DNA of 64,000 nucleotides, taken from contig NZ_FQYR01000002.1 of NCBI RefSeq assembly GCF_900141815.1, positions 287,091 to 351,090 of the forward strand. Direction: 5' to 3'. The first letter of the stretch is position 1; every line of letters begins with the position of its first letter. Made by a program: the position numbers and the translations under genes. Source of the stretch: Rubritalea squalenifaciens DSM 18772. GTDB taxonomy: Bacteria > Verrucomicrobiota > Verrucomicrobiia > Verrucomicrobiales > Akkermansiaceae. Under the pieces are notes generated by a model that had not been told where the DNA came from, did no database searches, and saw only the letters and a program-made list of their open reading frames with translations. Of the stretch, positions 1-7,896 are shown piece after piece.

Positions 1-1
1 T

Positions 2-103
2 GATGGTAACTGATCACTGCTTGCGGTCAATCCGCAGCAGCGCGGCAGCGGACGGGGATCCGATCGAGATGGTAACCTATCACTGTCTCGTAGCTATGGC
101 TTG
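2..103 (-). CRISPR. End of a type II-C CRISPR array
   Basis: A 36-bp unit at 2-37 contains GGTAACTGATCACTG and CTTGCGGTCAATCCGCAG. It is followed by a 30-bp spacer (38-67) and, exactly 66 bp on, by a second unit at 68-103 that keeps GATGGTAAC..ATCACTG but diverges in its other half. A 36+30 period is the usual geometry of type II-C arrays, and a degenerate last repeat marks an array end. The rest of the array must lie left of the window. The tracrRNA at 3808 pairs with the minus-strand form of the repeat, so crRNAs are inferred to read leftward. The repeat boundary is uncertain by 1-2 bp. Confidence 0.8.
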
Positions 104-125
104 CTATTAGGTCTACTTGTGTAAT

Positions 126-186
126 GATAAAAGCCCCCGCAAGGATATGTTGTGAGCATTTTTTGCGGAGGCTTGAGTCTATTTTT
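126..186. terminator. Bidirectional intrinsic terminator beside the CRISPR array
   Basis: AAGCCCCCGC (131-140) pairs with GCGGAGGCTT (165-174) with one mismatch. A TTTTAT run follows on the minus strand and ATTTTT on the plus strand. It could stop transcription out of or into the array from either side. Confidence 0.6.
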
Positions 187-200
187 GGCTCTTTGATCCC

Positions 201-234
201 GTGAGCGGTTCTAGCTAGAATTAGAGCCGCTCAC
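201..234. repeat. Perfect-looking 12-bp stem hairpin
   Basis: GTGAGCGGTTCT (201-212) and AGAGCCGCTCAC (223-234) form a stem with one G-U pair around a 10-base loop. No U-run follows. It lies between the array and the orphan repeat; its function is unknown. Confidence 0.6.
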
Positions 235-284
235 TGGTGGTCCTGGGAGGGGTAGGGGAGAGCTTGAACCGATCCGTCCCTCCT

Positions 285-448
285 ATAGCATAATAATCGG
301 TACATAAATTGCTTATAGCAGGATGTTTATTTACGTCAAACAAAAGGTACGTGTATGGTTTAAATTGTTTCTTGAAAAGAAGGTATTTAATGTCAAATTA
401 CCTACACACTTACTGGTTATTGATCATCAGCAATAATAGGTACGTGTA
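285..448. other. AT-rich non-coding stretch with three GGTAC direct repeats
   Basis: This is the only strongly AT-rich stretch of the first 4 kb. The words CGGTACATAAA (297), AGGTACGTGTA (345) and AGGTACGTGTA (438) recur in the same direction, and TTATTG/CAATAA can form a small hairpin near 416-436. No credible coding frame is present. It may hold a promoter for the orphan repeat transcript at 449, but no convincing -35/-10 pair was found. Confidence 0.4.
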
Positions 449-482
449 GCTGCGGATTGACCGCAAGCAGTGATCAGTTACC
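449..482 (+). repeat. Orphan inverted CRISPR repeat copy
   Basis: These 34 bp are the exact reverse complement of positions 5-38 of the array repeat, so a plus-strand transcript would carry the repeat in crRNA sense. No second repeat lies 66 bp away on either side, so it is a solitary unit. It is followed two bases later by a strong terminator, as expected for the final repeat of an array or a single-guide unit. Alternatively it is a perfect anti-repeat of plus-strand array transcripts; the better-formed tracrRNA at 3808 makes that less likely. Confidence 0.75.
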
Positions 483-485
483 TGA

Positions 486-519
486 GGGGGCGTGGATTTC
501 ATGGCCACGTCCCCTTTTT
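486..519 (+). terminator. Intrinsic terminator after the orphan repeat
   Basis: A 10-bp stem with one G-U pair (486-495 with 505-514), a 9-base loop and TTTTT at 515-519. The U-run is on the plus strand only, so it ends a rightward transcript carrying the orphan repeat and does not serve cas9, which reads leftward and stops at 534. Confidence 0.75.
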
Positions 520-533
520 ACTGAATATTTCAA

Positions 534-3500
534 TCAAGCGTCTCGGATTTCCCCGGTGGGGAGAACGGTGACTTTACGGGCATTTGGGAATTTTTTAGCA
601 AAACTACCAGGCATGCAGGAACGGAGCAGAGATTGGCCTGTATCCGGGTCTTTGTGCCCTTGAGCGGCGTCGGTGTGATGGGCGAACCAGACTTGGCCTG
701 TGGAGGTGGCCATGGTGTTAAAGACAAACAACTGATCCGTGCCGTCTATCTCTGCCAAGATGGAGTCTCCGGAGCAGAGGTGGAAGAGGAATTCAGCTTC
801 GGGCGGCATGTCAGCGTAGCTTTTCTGGACCAGGGGCTCGCGGTGGCGCTGGCGGCGGGTGGCCTCATAGAGGGTGACTGGCTCGAAGTGGAATTTCCCC
901 TCTCCCAGGCTGAAGATGGCGAGGTGGTGGGTGGAGGCGGACTGCACGTGTGTCTCATGCGGGCTGCCGGGGCGAATCGTGATGTGGGCGTAGGGAATGG
1001 CGGTACGCACTTTTCTGATCGGGATGCCGGAGGGCATGGTGAGCGGGGCGTCTGCCGAGATGGCTTTGAGCGCGGCCAGGTCTCCGCCGGCTTCATGGAT
1101 ATAGCTTCTCACAATATCCCGGATAGTATCGTCACAGATGCCTTCCACTTCTTTTTTACTGAGGGACTGGACGGGTTTTCTGAGGACAAGTTTGCCCTCG
1201 GCGGTCTTACCGTAGTTGGTCTCCTTGTGTAGTGCGCCGGAGACTTTTCTGCTAGGGCGGTGAGATACCCAGATGGAATTGAGCCTTTCGGCGACATCCA
1301 GGCGGAAGTTATGCCAGGGGATTTCCAGCCTCTCTCCCTCGGCACGGAAGTGGAAGACGCGTTTGCCTTCTTCCCGTGCTTCCTTGACTTTCAGCTCGTG
1401 CTTGAGCTTGCGGGTGATTTCCTGGATGCGGTCCTGGGTACAGAGTGCGATGACGATGGCATCCAGCGCGTGGTGGCGGTGGTCGTCCCGGTTCTTGAGG
1501 TCCAGTTCGTCATGACGCAGCAGGGAGTGCAGCTCCCACTGGTTTCGCAGGGTGGAGGTGTGGTTCCCCTTGGTACAGAGGATGTGGTGGGGGCGCTCAA
1601 AGAGGTGGGAGAGATACTGGCGGGCGGCCTTGGCCATCCAGGCGGTGTCATTGAGGTCCCGGTTAACGAAGCCCTCGGGTATCTGCTGGGCGATGAAGCG
1701 CTTGTACTTGCCGCCGGGAAGTTTCTTGGCCCGCTGGAGGGCGGCTTCATACTTTTCAGGATCGCTATGGGCCAGCCAAGTATAGGGCAGGCGCTGCCCC
1801 TTGTCCCGGTTTTCCTGTGACAGGCAGACTACCTTGTTAGACAGCGAGTTGTCTGCCGACTGCGAGAAGGGGTAGATGTGGTCGATATCCACCTCGCCAT
1901 TGAAGAGCTGGGAAATGCTGATGGGTTTCCCTGAGTAGACACAGAGCTTGTCCTGTTCTTTCCAGAGGCGGTAGAGAATGATGGCATCGTTGTTAGGGAT
2001 GATGCCCAGCTTTTCGATGTCTTTGCGGGCGGCATCCCGTTCCTTCTCGTGTTGTCTGTTTCTCTTCTGGTGTTCGGAGCGCTGCTTGGGGCTCATTTTG
2101 AGCGAGCGGGCCATTTCCAGGTGGATCTTGTGCGGCTTGCCGTACTTGCGGATGAGGCCGTTGACAATCTTGCGCAGCTCGGTGAGGGAGCGCAGGACTA
2201 CCGGGTTGTTGATGATGACCTGGTGAGGATCGTAGAAGCTGCTTTTAGGGTCGGTCAGTTGTGCGAAGTTGGGCAACAGGTCGAAGGTGGAGGTCTGTTC
2301 TTCGTCACGCCGCTTATAGCCAGCGGCGTGGAGGGCGGAGTCCGACTGATCCTTGGCCATGTAGACCTTGCCTTGCCGCATATGGGGAAGGAGTTTTTCT
2401 AGGGCCACGACGGAGAGATTGCAATAGCCGGAAGGAAGGACGGTTCTCAGGAGTTTGTCGCGCTGATCATCTGTAAGTTCTGAGAGAGTCGACAGATTTT
2501 CTGCTATGTCATCATCCGTGGCCGCAGGAGCGGTCAGTATTTCTACAATGCGGTTCTTTGTGTCCTCCGGCAGGGCATTCCAATCCTTAGCCAGCGTTTT
2601 TCGGGCGCTCAGGGTATGGTCTGTGGGGGTGGCGGAAATTTTGGTTCTGCCTCCCGCCTCGAGGTTGAACTTTAGCTGGGCGGGGGAATCAGGTAGGGAT
2701 GCCTGGAGCGCGCGGTGCTTGCAGAGGTGTTTCTTCAGCGCATCGAAGGTGACTTCTTTCTTCCCAGTCAAGTAGGCGATGGTTGCATTGCGCTCTTCAG
2801 GAGTGAGTTTTCTTTCCTCAGGATGGCGCGGGTTAGAGTCATCCAGGACACGGAGGTTATTGACCTCCTGAAGCATGCGGAACTCCTGGAAACGTCTGTC
2901 TGCAACGGGGGCCCGCTTTTCCTCAGGCTCAAGTTCGCATTGACCGATGGAACCGGCTGGCCAGTAGACCTTGCGCTGGAAGAAGGTGAGGTTCTCGATA
3001 CCGAATTGGTCTAGTAGGTTCCTGCCGTCCTCTAGCGGAACAGGTTTGACTACCTTGGTCGGCTTTTCCTTCTTACCCAGGCTGCCGTAGCGTAGCTGCT
3101 CCGTCAGGGTATCCGGGTAGTAGGCCTGCTGGGTATTCCAGATGAGGTCGAACTCATGGTAGAGCATGGAGCGGTTCAGCCGTCTGTTGTTGTTCCTGTT
3201 TCTGAGGCTCGTGTGGATGCCTTCTTTCTGATAGATCTGGTAGAGATAATTGCCGACAGTCTGGGCGCCGCTACTATCGATCTCTTTCTGGAATTCTTTG
3301 ATCTCCCCAAGCATGCCCTGCGTCTCCTTGTCACTGCTGTCTTCCTCGGCCTTGCGCAGGGAGAGGAAGCCACGGCGCTGATTCAGGTGGAGGATGATAC
3401 GGCCTAGCTCATCGAGGCTAATCTGCTCATGAATGGCACGGGAACGGAGTTCATAGACATCCATGGCCATCCACTGGTCAAGGGCTACGGGGTCCTTGGG

Positions 3501-3755
3501 CATCCAGCCCAGCTGTTGAAGAATCCCTTTGATGAGCTTTTTCCTCTCGGCTTTGCGGCGGATACGGCGGCGCATCCCACGAGCGCTGCGCCTGTCCATA
3601 TTCGGGTGCTTTTCCTTGGCTGAGTTGAAGTTGTCTAGACCTGCAGGAAAGACACGTACACCGCAGTCGATAAATTTGTCTTCTTGAGAGACTACTGCCC
3701 AGCCGATAGATGCGACACCCATATCCAGCCCGAGAGTATATTTGGAAGGATTCAT
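534..3755 (-). CDS. cas9: CRISPR-associated endonuclease Cas9, type II-C
   Basis: RNA-guided DNA endonuclease of 1073 residues, a compact size typical of type II-C. RuvC-I is at the N terminus (YTLGLDMGVASIGWAV, Asp11), followed by an arginine-rich bridge helix at about 45-85. RuvC-II is IHLEMAR (Glu547). The HNH nuclease carries DIDHIYP with His626, then Asn640 and Asn649. RuvC-III is HHALDAIVIAL (His762, Asp765). About 270 residues of wedge and PAM-interacting region follow. All catalytic residues seem present, so the enzyme should be active. The ATG at 3755 was chosen because RuvC-I follows within 11 residues and CTAAC precedes it; the open frame runs on to 3899 across the tracrRNA. cas1 and cas2 are not adjacent. 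Confidence 0.97.
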   Translation of the reverse strand: MNPSKYTLGLDMGVASIGWAVVSQEDKFIDCGVRVFPAGLDNFNSAKEKHPNMDRRSARGMRRRIRRKAERKKLIKGILQQLGWMPKDPVALDQWMAMDVYELRSRAIHEQISLDELGRIILHLNQRRGFLSLRKAEEDSSDKETQGMLGEIKEFQKEIDSSGAQTVGNYLYQIYQKEGIHTSLRNRNNNRRLNRSMLYHEFDLIWNTQQAYYPDTLTEQLRYGSLGKKEKPTKVVKPVPLEDGRNLLDQFGIENLTFFQRKVYWPAGSIGQCELEPEEKRAPVADRRFQEFRMLQEVNNLRVLDDSNPRHPEERKLTPEERNATIAYLTGKKEVTFDALKKHLCKHRALQASLPDSPAQLKFNLEAGGRTKISATPTDHTLSARKTLAKDWNALPEDTKNRIVEILTAPAATDDDIAENLSTLSELTDDQRDKLLRTVLPSGYCNLSVVALEKLLPHMRQGKVYMAKDQSDSALHAAGYKRRDEEQTSTFDLLPNFAQLTDPKSSFYDPHQVIINNPVVLRSLTELRKIVNGLIRKYGKPHKIHLEMARSLKMSPKQRSEHQKRNRQHEKERDAARKDIEKLGIIPNNDAIILYRLWKEQDKLCVYSGKPISISQLFNGEVDIDHIYPFSQSADNSLSNKVVCLSQENRDKGQRLPYTWLAHSDPEKYEAALQRAKKLPGGKYKRFIAQQIPEGFVNRDLNDTAWMAKAARQYLSHLFERPHHILCTKGNHTSTLRNQWELHSLLRHDELDLKNRDDHRHHALDAIVIALCTQDRIQEITRKLKHELKVKEAREEGKRVFHFRAEGERLEIPWHNFRLDVAERLNSIWVSHRPSRKVSGALHKETNYGKTAEGKLVLRKPVQSLSKKEVEGICDDTIRDIVRSYIHEAGGDLAALKAISADAPLTMPSGIPIRKVRTAIPYAHITIRPGSPHETHVQSASTHHLAIFSLGEGKFHFEPVTLYEATRRQRHREPLVQKSYADMPPEAEFLFHLCSGDSILAEIDGTDQLFVFNTMATSTGQVWFAHHTDAAQGHKDPDTGQSLLRSCMPGSFAKKFPNARKVTVLPTGEIRDA

Positions 3756-3772
3756 GTTAGAACATTTATAGG

Positions 3773-3801
3773 TTGACCCCGCGGCTGTCCAAGCATATTC
3801 T
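3773..3801 (+). promoter_or_regulatory. Sigma70-type promoter of tracrRNA
   Basis: TTGACC (3773-3778), a 17-bp spacer and TATTCT (3796-3801). The expected start, about 7 bp downstream, falls on the first bases of the anti-repeat at 3808. It diverges from cas9, whose start codon is 18 bp to the left. Confidence 0.7.
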
Positions 3802-3807
3802 GCGTTT

Positions 3808-3893
3808 GGTAACTGATCACTGTTTGTTGTTCTTTTCGTAGCAATAATCAGATTTAGCGGGCGCTGTTCTACGGAGCATCCCGCCTTTTTTTT
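3808..3893 (+). ncRNA. tracrRNA of the type II-C system
   Basis: The first 15 bases (GGTAACTGATCACTG) match the array repeat exactly as an anti-repeat. The next 19 bases pair with the remaining repeat half through many G-U wobbles, a few mismatches and one bulge, ending CGTAG opposite the CTGCG repeat end. This imperfect complementarity is characteristic of tracrRNA. A short linker with CAATAATCAG follows, then a hairpin (GCGGG 3857-3861 with CCCGC 3880-3884, inner GCT/AGC) and eight T. The predicted RNA is about 86 nt and guides crRNA processing and Cas9 loading. Confidence 0.8.
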
Positions 3894-3992
3894 GCTCATT
3901 TTTAGGGAGTACTTGTTCCAAGCATGGGGAAGCGAACAGCCTGTTCGGATCTACGGTGTTGAAATCGGCTTTTTCTGGAGTTACCTTGGCGC

Positions 3993-4694
3993 ATGTTTCG
4001 TTTTGTAATTCCGCTGATAGGGCTGGGCTTGTTGCCGTTGCAGGCAGAGCCGCAGAAGTTTGATTTGTTGACTCTGAAGGATGGCAAAGGCTATCGCTCG
4101 GTGACGGTGACGAAGGTGAGTCCGGATGGCATCACGCTGATGCATGCGGAGGGCATGGCCAAGGTGGGCTACGAGAAGCTGCCGGAGGAGCTGCAGAAGC
4201 AGCTGGGCGGCTTTGATGCGGCCAAGGCAGAGGCCTACCGCAAGCAGCAGCAGGAAAAACAGAAACAGATCTCCGCCGCGCTGAATGCCTACAACGAGGC
4301 GGGCAAGGAGAGGAAGCAGCTGATTCTCGACCAGCGGCTGGAGAAACGCATCGCCAAGGAGCTGTCCGAGCAGGAGCAGCGTGAGAAGATGCCCTGCCAG
4401 CTGAAAGTGCTGCGTAGCTTTGATCAGGGCATCCTGTGCTGGATGAGTCCCGGCGTGGAGGTGCCCACTTATGAGACGAATGCCTTCGGCCGTGCCAAGC
4501 AGGTGGGAACCCGCTGGTCCTTCTCCACTGAGTACGAGCAGCCGGTGCTGATCCGTGGCGACTGGGGACCGATCGTCGATGGCGATGAGGTAGGCGCCTG
4601 GGTGCTGGAGGATGGTTCCTTCACCTACACCGATGAGCTGGAGGTGGAGCGCAAGGTGCGTGCCTACCGCGTGGTGTCCAGCCGCAGGAAATGA
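3993..4694 (+). CDS. Exported protein with N-terminal SH3-like motif
   Basis: 233 residues. Residues 1-18 are a signal peptide ending QA-EP. Residues about 22-75 hold a small beta-rich segment with TLKDGKGYRSVTVTKVSPDG and HAEGMAKVGYEKLPEELQ, a pattern I associate with short SH3/SLA1-like domains of exported Verrucomicrobia proteins. A charged coiled coil rich in K, E and Q covers about 82-135, then a beta-rich tail. It likely acts in the periplasm or cell envelope; no enzymatic motif is visible. It is the only plus-strand gene between cas9 and the Nudix gene. No Shine-Dalgarno sequence was seen. Confidence 0.75.
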   Translation: MFRFVIPLIGLGLLPLQAEPQKFDLLTLKDGKGYRSVTVTKVSPDGITLMHAEGMAKVGYEKLPEELQKQLGGFDAAKAEAYRKQQQEKQKQISAALNAYNEAGKERKQLILDQRLEKRIAKELSEQEQREKMPCQLKVLRSFDQGILCWMSPGVEVPTYETNAFGRAKQVGTRWSFSTEYEQPVLIRGDWGPIVDGDEVGAWVLEDGSFTYTDELEVERKVRAYRVVSSRRK

Positions 4695-4987
4695 GGAGCC
4701 CAAGGGCTCGTCATCGGTCAAGGGTCATGAGTCATTGGGCAGCATGATGAAACGGATTTTACCACAGAATATACGGAAGTGACAGAAAGGCTGGTTAGAT
4801 GGAACCCCTGCGGGGAGTGTGGAGGAAAAAGCGGGAAGGATAAAGTCCTGCTTGATGAAGCTTTCTTTACCACGAATGGCACGAATCTCACGAATACGGG
4901 CGGGATGGAACCTGGCTAGTTGGGACTTCACACGTAAACCCTAAGACTTTAGATGACTCAACCATATTTGTTAGAACGGAGAATAGG
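4695..4987. repeat. Intergenic repeat mosaic
   Basis: N1 fragment near 4710-4740, W9c at about 4757-4788, H1 hairpin at 4804, W9a at about 4865-4900, separated by GATGAAAC-like linkers. The last 60 bp carry the start region of the Nudix gene. Confidence 0.7.
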
Positions 4988-5599
4988 ATGCTACATGAAC
5001 TGATCAGGGAGATCCGTGCGATCGCACAGACGGGGCTCCACTACACACGGGATGCCTATGACCGTGAGCGCTACGAAAGATTGTTAGAAATCGCTACTCA
5101 GCTTTATGGCATGGAGAGCGATGCCTCCACGGAGCAGATCGAGAAGTTTTTCTTTCCGGAGGAAGGCTACGCCACCCCGAAGGTGGATCTGCGCGCCTGC
5201 GTGGTAAAGGATGGCAAGGTGTTGCTGGTGAGGGAGCGGGCATGCGGCCGCTGGACATTGCCAGGCGGGTGGGCGGACCAGAATGAATCGCCCATCGAGG
5301 GCATCACCCGGGAGGTACTGGAAGAGTCCGGCTACCAGGTGGAGGTAGGGCGTCTCTATGCCCTGAAGGATCGTGACAGGCATCCCTATCAGCCGAAATA
5401 TCCGGTGAGCATCTACAAGCTCTTCTTCACGGCCAAGGTCACGGGTGGTGAAGCGCTGGAGAATACGGAAATCTCCGAGATCGCCTTCTTTGACCCGGCA
5501 GACCTGCCAGAGCTCTCGCTAGACCGGGTGCTAGCCGAGGACATCCTGCAAGGCGTACAGGCCGCTCAGCAAACGGGCATGGCCACGCCCTGTGATTGA
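4988..5599 (+). CDS. Nudix hydrolase with N-terminal Nudix_N-like domain
   Basis: 203 residues. The Nudix box is complete: G94-x5-E100-x7-R108-E109-V-x-E112-E113-x-G115, preceded by the WTLPGG strand, so the Mg-binding helix is intact. Nudix enzymes hydrolyse nucleoside diphosphates linked to another group. Residues 1-60 are helical (IREIRAIAQTGLHYTRDAYD) and match the extra N-terminal domain of ADP-ribose pyrophosphatase-like proteins of the COG1051 type, so an ADP-sugar or ADP-ribose substrate is the best guess. Cytoplasmic, standing alone between repeats. GGAG lies 8-12 bp before the ATG. Confidence 0.92.
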   Translation: MLHELIREIRAIAQTGLHYTRDAYDRERYERLLEIATQLYGMESDASTEQIEKFFFPEEGYATPKVDLRACVVKDGKVLLVRERACGRWTLPGGWADQNESPIEGITREVLEESGYQVEVGRLYALKDRDRHPYQPKYPVSIYKLFFTAKVTGGEALENTEISEIAFFDPADLPELSLDRVLAEDILQGVQAAQQTGMATPCD

Positions 5600-6032
5600 T
5601 GGAGCCCCTGCGGGGTCATTACTAATTGGTGATTACTGATGACTGATTCCGGCTGGATGAAACGGATTCCACCACAGAATACACGGAAGTGACAGAAAGG
5701 CTGGTTAGATGGAGCCCCTGCGGGGAGTGTTCAGTGTGAAGTAGAAAGTATTCAGGCCTGCTTGATGGAACTTTTCTGGCCACAGATTACGCAGATTAGG
5801 AATGGATTTCCTGCTAGATGGAGCGGGCTGTCGATGGGTAGCTTTCTTTACCACGAATCGCACGAATCTCACGAATCGGGCTAGTTGGAGCCCAGCATGA
5901 TGGTCTTAAAAGCATCCCTGCGCGGGTCGCTCAGGTTTCATCTGGCAGGACCATTAACGAATAAGCATTAACTAATAACAAGCCCAACGGGCGCTTGTAC
6001 GGGTGGTCGTTTGGTGTTGTTTGTTAGATGGC
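5600..6032. repeat. Intergenic repeat mosaic with U105
   Basis: In order: H1 (5604), G1 (5620-5650), W9c (5665-5700), H1 with AGTGTTCAGTGTGAAG tail (5713-5745), W9b (5775-5800), W9a (5848-5880) and a U105 unit at about 5890-5998 ending in the CAAGCCCAACGGGCGCTTG hairpin just before the end of the next gene. A TGTTAGA word sits at 6025. Confidence 0.75.
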
Positions 6033-6452
6033 TTAGTACTGGAATTTTTCGGCGTGGATTTTTTCCATGAAGGCGTCGTGTGGTTGGAAGCATTCTTGGA
6101 TGAGTTCCCCGTAGGCGGGCAGGAGCTCGTAGACTTTGTCAGTGCGGTTAGAGCACCAGAGGACTTTCTCATAGTTGCCATTGCCGTGGGGAATGATGCG
6201 GGCCCGAAAGTCGGTAGCGGAGATTCCATGCTCACTGGCGAAAGCTATTGTTTTCTGATCAATGGCAGCGTTGATCTGGTAGGTGATGTCGAGCACTTCA
6301 TTCTGGTACTCCGGATTCTCCTCGATGCAGCTACAGAAATGCGTGACGCTACCGTGGCTGTAGGCCGGATAACGCTGGTACCAGGTGGACAGGTAGAGTC
6401 CTAGAGCGACCCCGATCGCTACCAGGGAGAGACGGAAGATGAGTGGTTTCAT
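6033..6452 (-). CDS. Small signal-anchored protein, unknown function
   Basis: 139 residues from the ATG at 6452; an upstream ATG would add six residues. Residues 1-22 (MKPLIFRLSLVAIGVALGLY) are a signal peptide or anchor, and the rest is soluble and presumably periplasmic. It has three cysteines (FCSCIEENPEY and LWCSNRT) and no recognisable enzyme motif. The stop codon is followed by CATCTAACAAAC, one of many boundary CTAACA words. No family was recognised. Confidence 0.7.
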   Translation of the reverse strand: MKPLIFRLSLVAIGVALGLYLSTWYQRYPAYSHGSVTHFCSCIEENPEYQNEVLDITYQINAAIDQKTIAFASEHGISATDFRARIIPHGNGNYEKVLWCSNRTDKVYELLPAYGELIQECFQPHDAFMEKIHAEKFQY

Positions 6453-6475
6453 GTTACCTAGCTGAGTCACGGTTC

Positions 6476-7116
6476 ATGAGGAGAAACGCGTGGCGCAGCC
6501 GGATTCTTAGAGAATGTCACCTGTGCGGGCTAGATGGAGCCCCTGCGGGGAGTGTTCAGTGGGAAGTTTGAAGTATGTAGTCTAATACGATGAAACTTTT
6601 CTGGCCACAGATTACGCAGATTAGGAATGATTGCTGGCACGATGGAACGGGCTGTTGGTGGGTATATTTCTCTTACCACGAATGGCGCTAATCTCACGAA
6701 TACGGGATAGATGAAACCCAGCTAGATGAAGCATGCGCGACCCCGTTGGGGTCGTGTTCTTTTTTGGACGGGTTCCAGGGGTAGCGACCCTGGGGCTCGC
6801 AACCCCTGGCTAAGTTGCGGAACCCCGTTGGGGTAGGCCCCTGCGGGGCATTACTGATTGGTGATTACTGATGACTGATTGTGGCTAGTCGATCTCCTAA
6901 CATCTTAAACGTAACACCTAAGACGCCTTGTTTACCACGAATCGCACGAATACGGGGTAGATGAAACCCAGTATGATGGTCTTAAAAGCATCCCTGCGCG
7001 GGTCGCGAAGGTATCATCTGGCAGGCCATTAACGAATAAGCATTAACTAATAACAAGCCCAACGGGCGCTTGGGTGGAGGAAGGATCGTGCTCCCTTTGG
7101 GATAGAACCCGGGCAT
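6476..7116. repeat. Intergenic repeat mosaic with REP, U105 and a gene-end stub
   Basis: Holds the stub 6497-6530 (listed separately), H1 (6538), W9b (6605-6630), W9a (6676-6705), a REP element at about 6727-6842 (CGCGACCCCGTTGGGGTCG stem, then a second stem around AGGGGTAGCGACCC), G1, a TAACATCTTAAACGTAACACC word (6893), W9a and U105 (6970-7071). Confidence 0.75.
6497..6530 (-). pseudogene. 3'-end stub copied from the gene at 7207
   Basis: These 34 bp are identical to 7197-7230, which spans the stop and last codons (TGDIL-stop) of the neighbouring complete gene. On the 5' side of the stub the sequence switches at once to a repeat linker (TAGATGGAGC). This is a remnant of a second copy of that gene. 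Confidence 0.75.
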
Positions 7117-7142
7117 AAAAAAACCACCCGGGTGGGTGGTTT
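7117..7142 (-). terminator. Intrinsic terminator of the gene at 7207
   Basis: CCACCC (7124-7129) and GGGTGG (7134-7139) form a stem; read leftward it is followed by seven T. The same terminator with its GTGCTCCCTTTGGGAT lead recurs at 16544 without a gene. Confidence 0.7.
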
Positions 7143-7206
7143 AGGGGAAAGGTGTGCTGGTCGTAGGCTTCTAGATTATTATTGTGGAGTTTGGTCAGCC
7201 GGATTC

Positions 7207-7860
7207 TTAGAGAATGTCACCTGTGCGGGCGCGCTCCGCATAGCTGCGTAGTTCGGGGCTGTCGATCTCGCCAGCGAGATAGTTGTCCATCGCTTTCATG
7301 CAGCGCTCTGGATAGTAGCAGCTGAGTTCACCGTAGCCATGGATGGCGGCTTCCTGGCACGCCGGGTGATCGAGCTGGAGTGTCTGTGCGAGCACGGAGA
7401 AAATACAGTCATCTGTCTCCCGGGATTCGGCTACATCGCCTGTGTAACCAAGTGCATTGATATCCCAGAACATGTAGCATATGGCATTGAGGGGACTCTG
7501 GGATTCTTGATCAAGATGGCTGAGCGTGCGCGAACAACGCCGCATAAAGCAGTCCTGATATAGCCTGATAATAGAGCGGATGGAGGCAAGTCGTGTCTCA
7601 AGGGGAACTTCTGCAGACTTCAGAGCAAAGAAATAGTCTGAACAGGCTGTAGATAACAGGAACCAGAGACCTTGGTTTACCTGTGCATCGCTATAGGGTA
7701 GTAGGTCTGTGCCGCTATGGGTAAAAGTATCGCCGATCAAAATGGCAAAGTCCTCATTGCTACCGTCAAATTCCGGGGCGTCCAGATCCCAGTGCCAGGC
7801 AGGATCGGTGACCGGGTGTTCAAAGAGATAGACTAACCATTCCTTGTAACGTGGATGCAT
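7207..7860 (-). CDS. Conserved hypothetical protein, MHPxYxxWL family
   Basis: 217 residues, soluble and cytoplasmic, mostly helical. The start MHPRYKEWLVYLFEHP and the ends NAICYMFWD and ELRSYAERARTG match a family of uncharacterised proteins I recall from diverse proteobacteria, so the gene is real and intact; its role is not known to me. Such proteins often occur singly in accessory regions, and an immunity-like role is only a guess. The internal ATG at 7860 was preferred over 7878 because family members begin at MHP. Followed by a terminator; a stub of a second copy lies at 6497. Confidence 0.8.
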   Translation of the reverse strand: MHPRYKEWLVYLFEHPVTDPAWHWDLDAPEFDGSNEDFAILIGDTFTHSGTDLLPYSDAQVNQGLWFLLSTACSDYFFALKSAEVPLETRLASIRSIIRLYQDCFMRRCSRTLSHLDQESQSPLNAICYMFWDINALGYTGDVAESRETDDCIFSVLAQTLQLDHPACQEAAIHGYGELSCYYPERCMKAMDNYLAGEIDSPELRSYAERARTGDIL

Positions 7861-7896
7861 GATGTTGGTGTGAAACATGTATGAGTCGGATGATCC

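Noticed and set aside
485-515. tracrRNA at 449-519
   Set aside because: Its 34-bp match to the repeat is perfect with no wobble or bulge, it would pair only with plus-strand array transcripts, and no nexus-like tail is present; the region 3773-3893 has a promoter, imperfect anti-repeat and terminator and fits tracrRNA much better.
633-1820. Plus-strand frames opposite cas9
   Set aside because: Cas9 has all catalytic motifs on the minus strand; these are antisense shadows with Gly/Val-rich composition.
3981-4721. A 246-residue minus-strand frame opposite the exported gene at 3993
   Set aside because: Low-complexity Leu/Gln/His sequence mirrors the Lys/Glu/Gln coiled coil on the other strand; the plus-strand frame has a signal peptide.
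4757-4905. Second CRISPR array made of W9-type words
   Set aside because: The 9-bp tandem words are too short, their spacing is irregular and intervening sequence is itself repetitive, not unique spacers.
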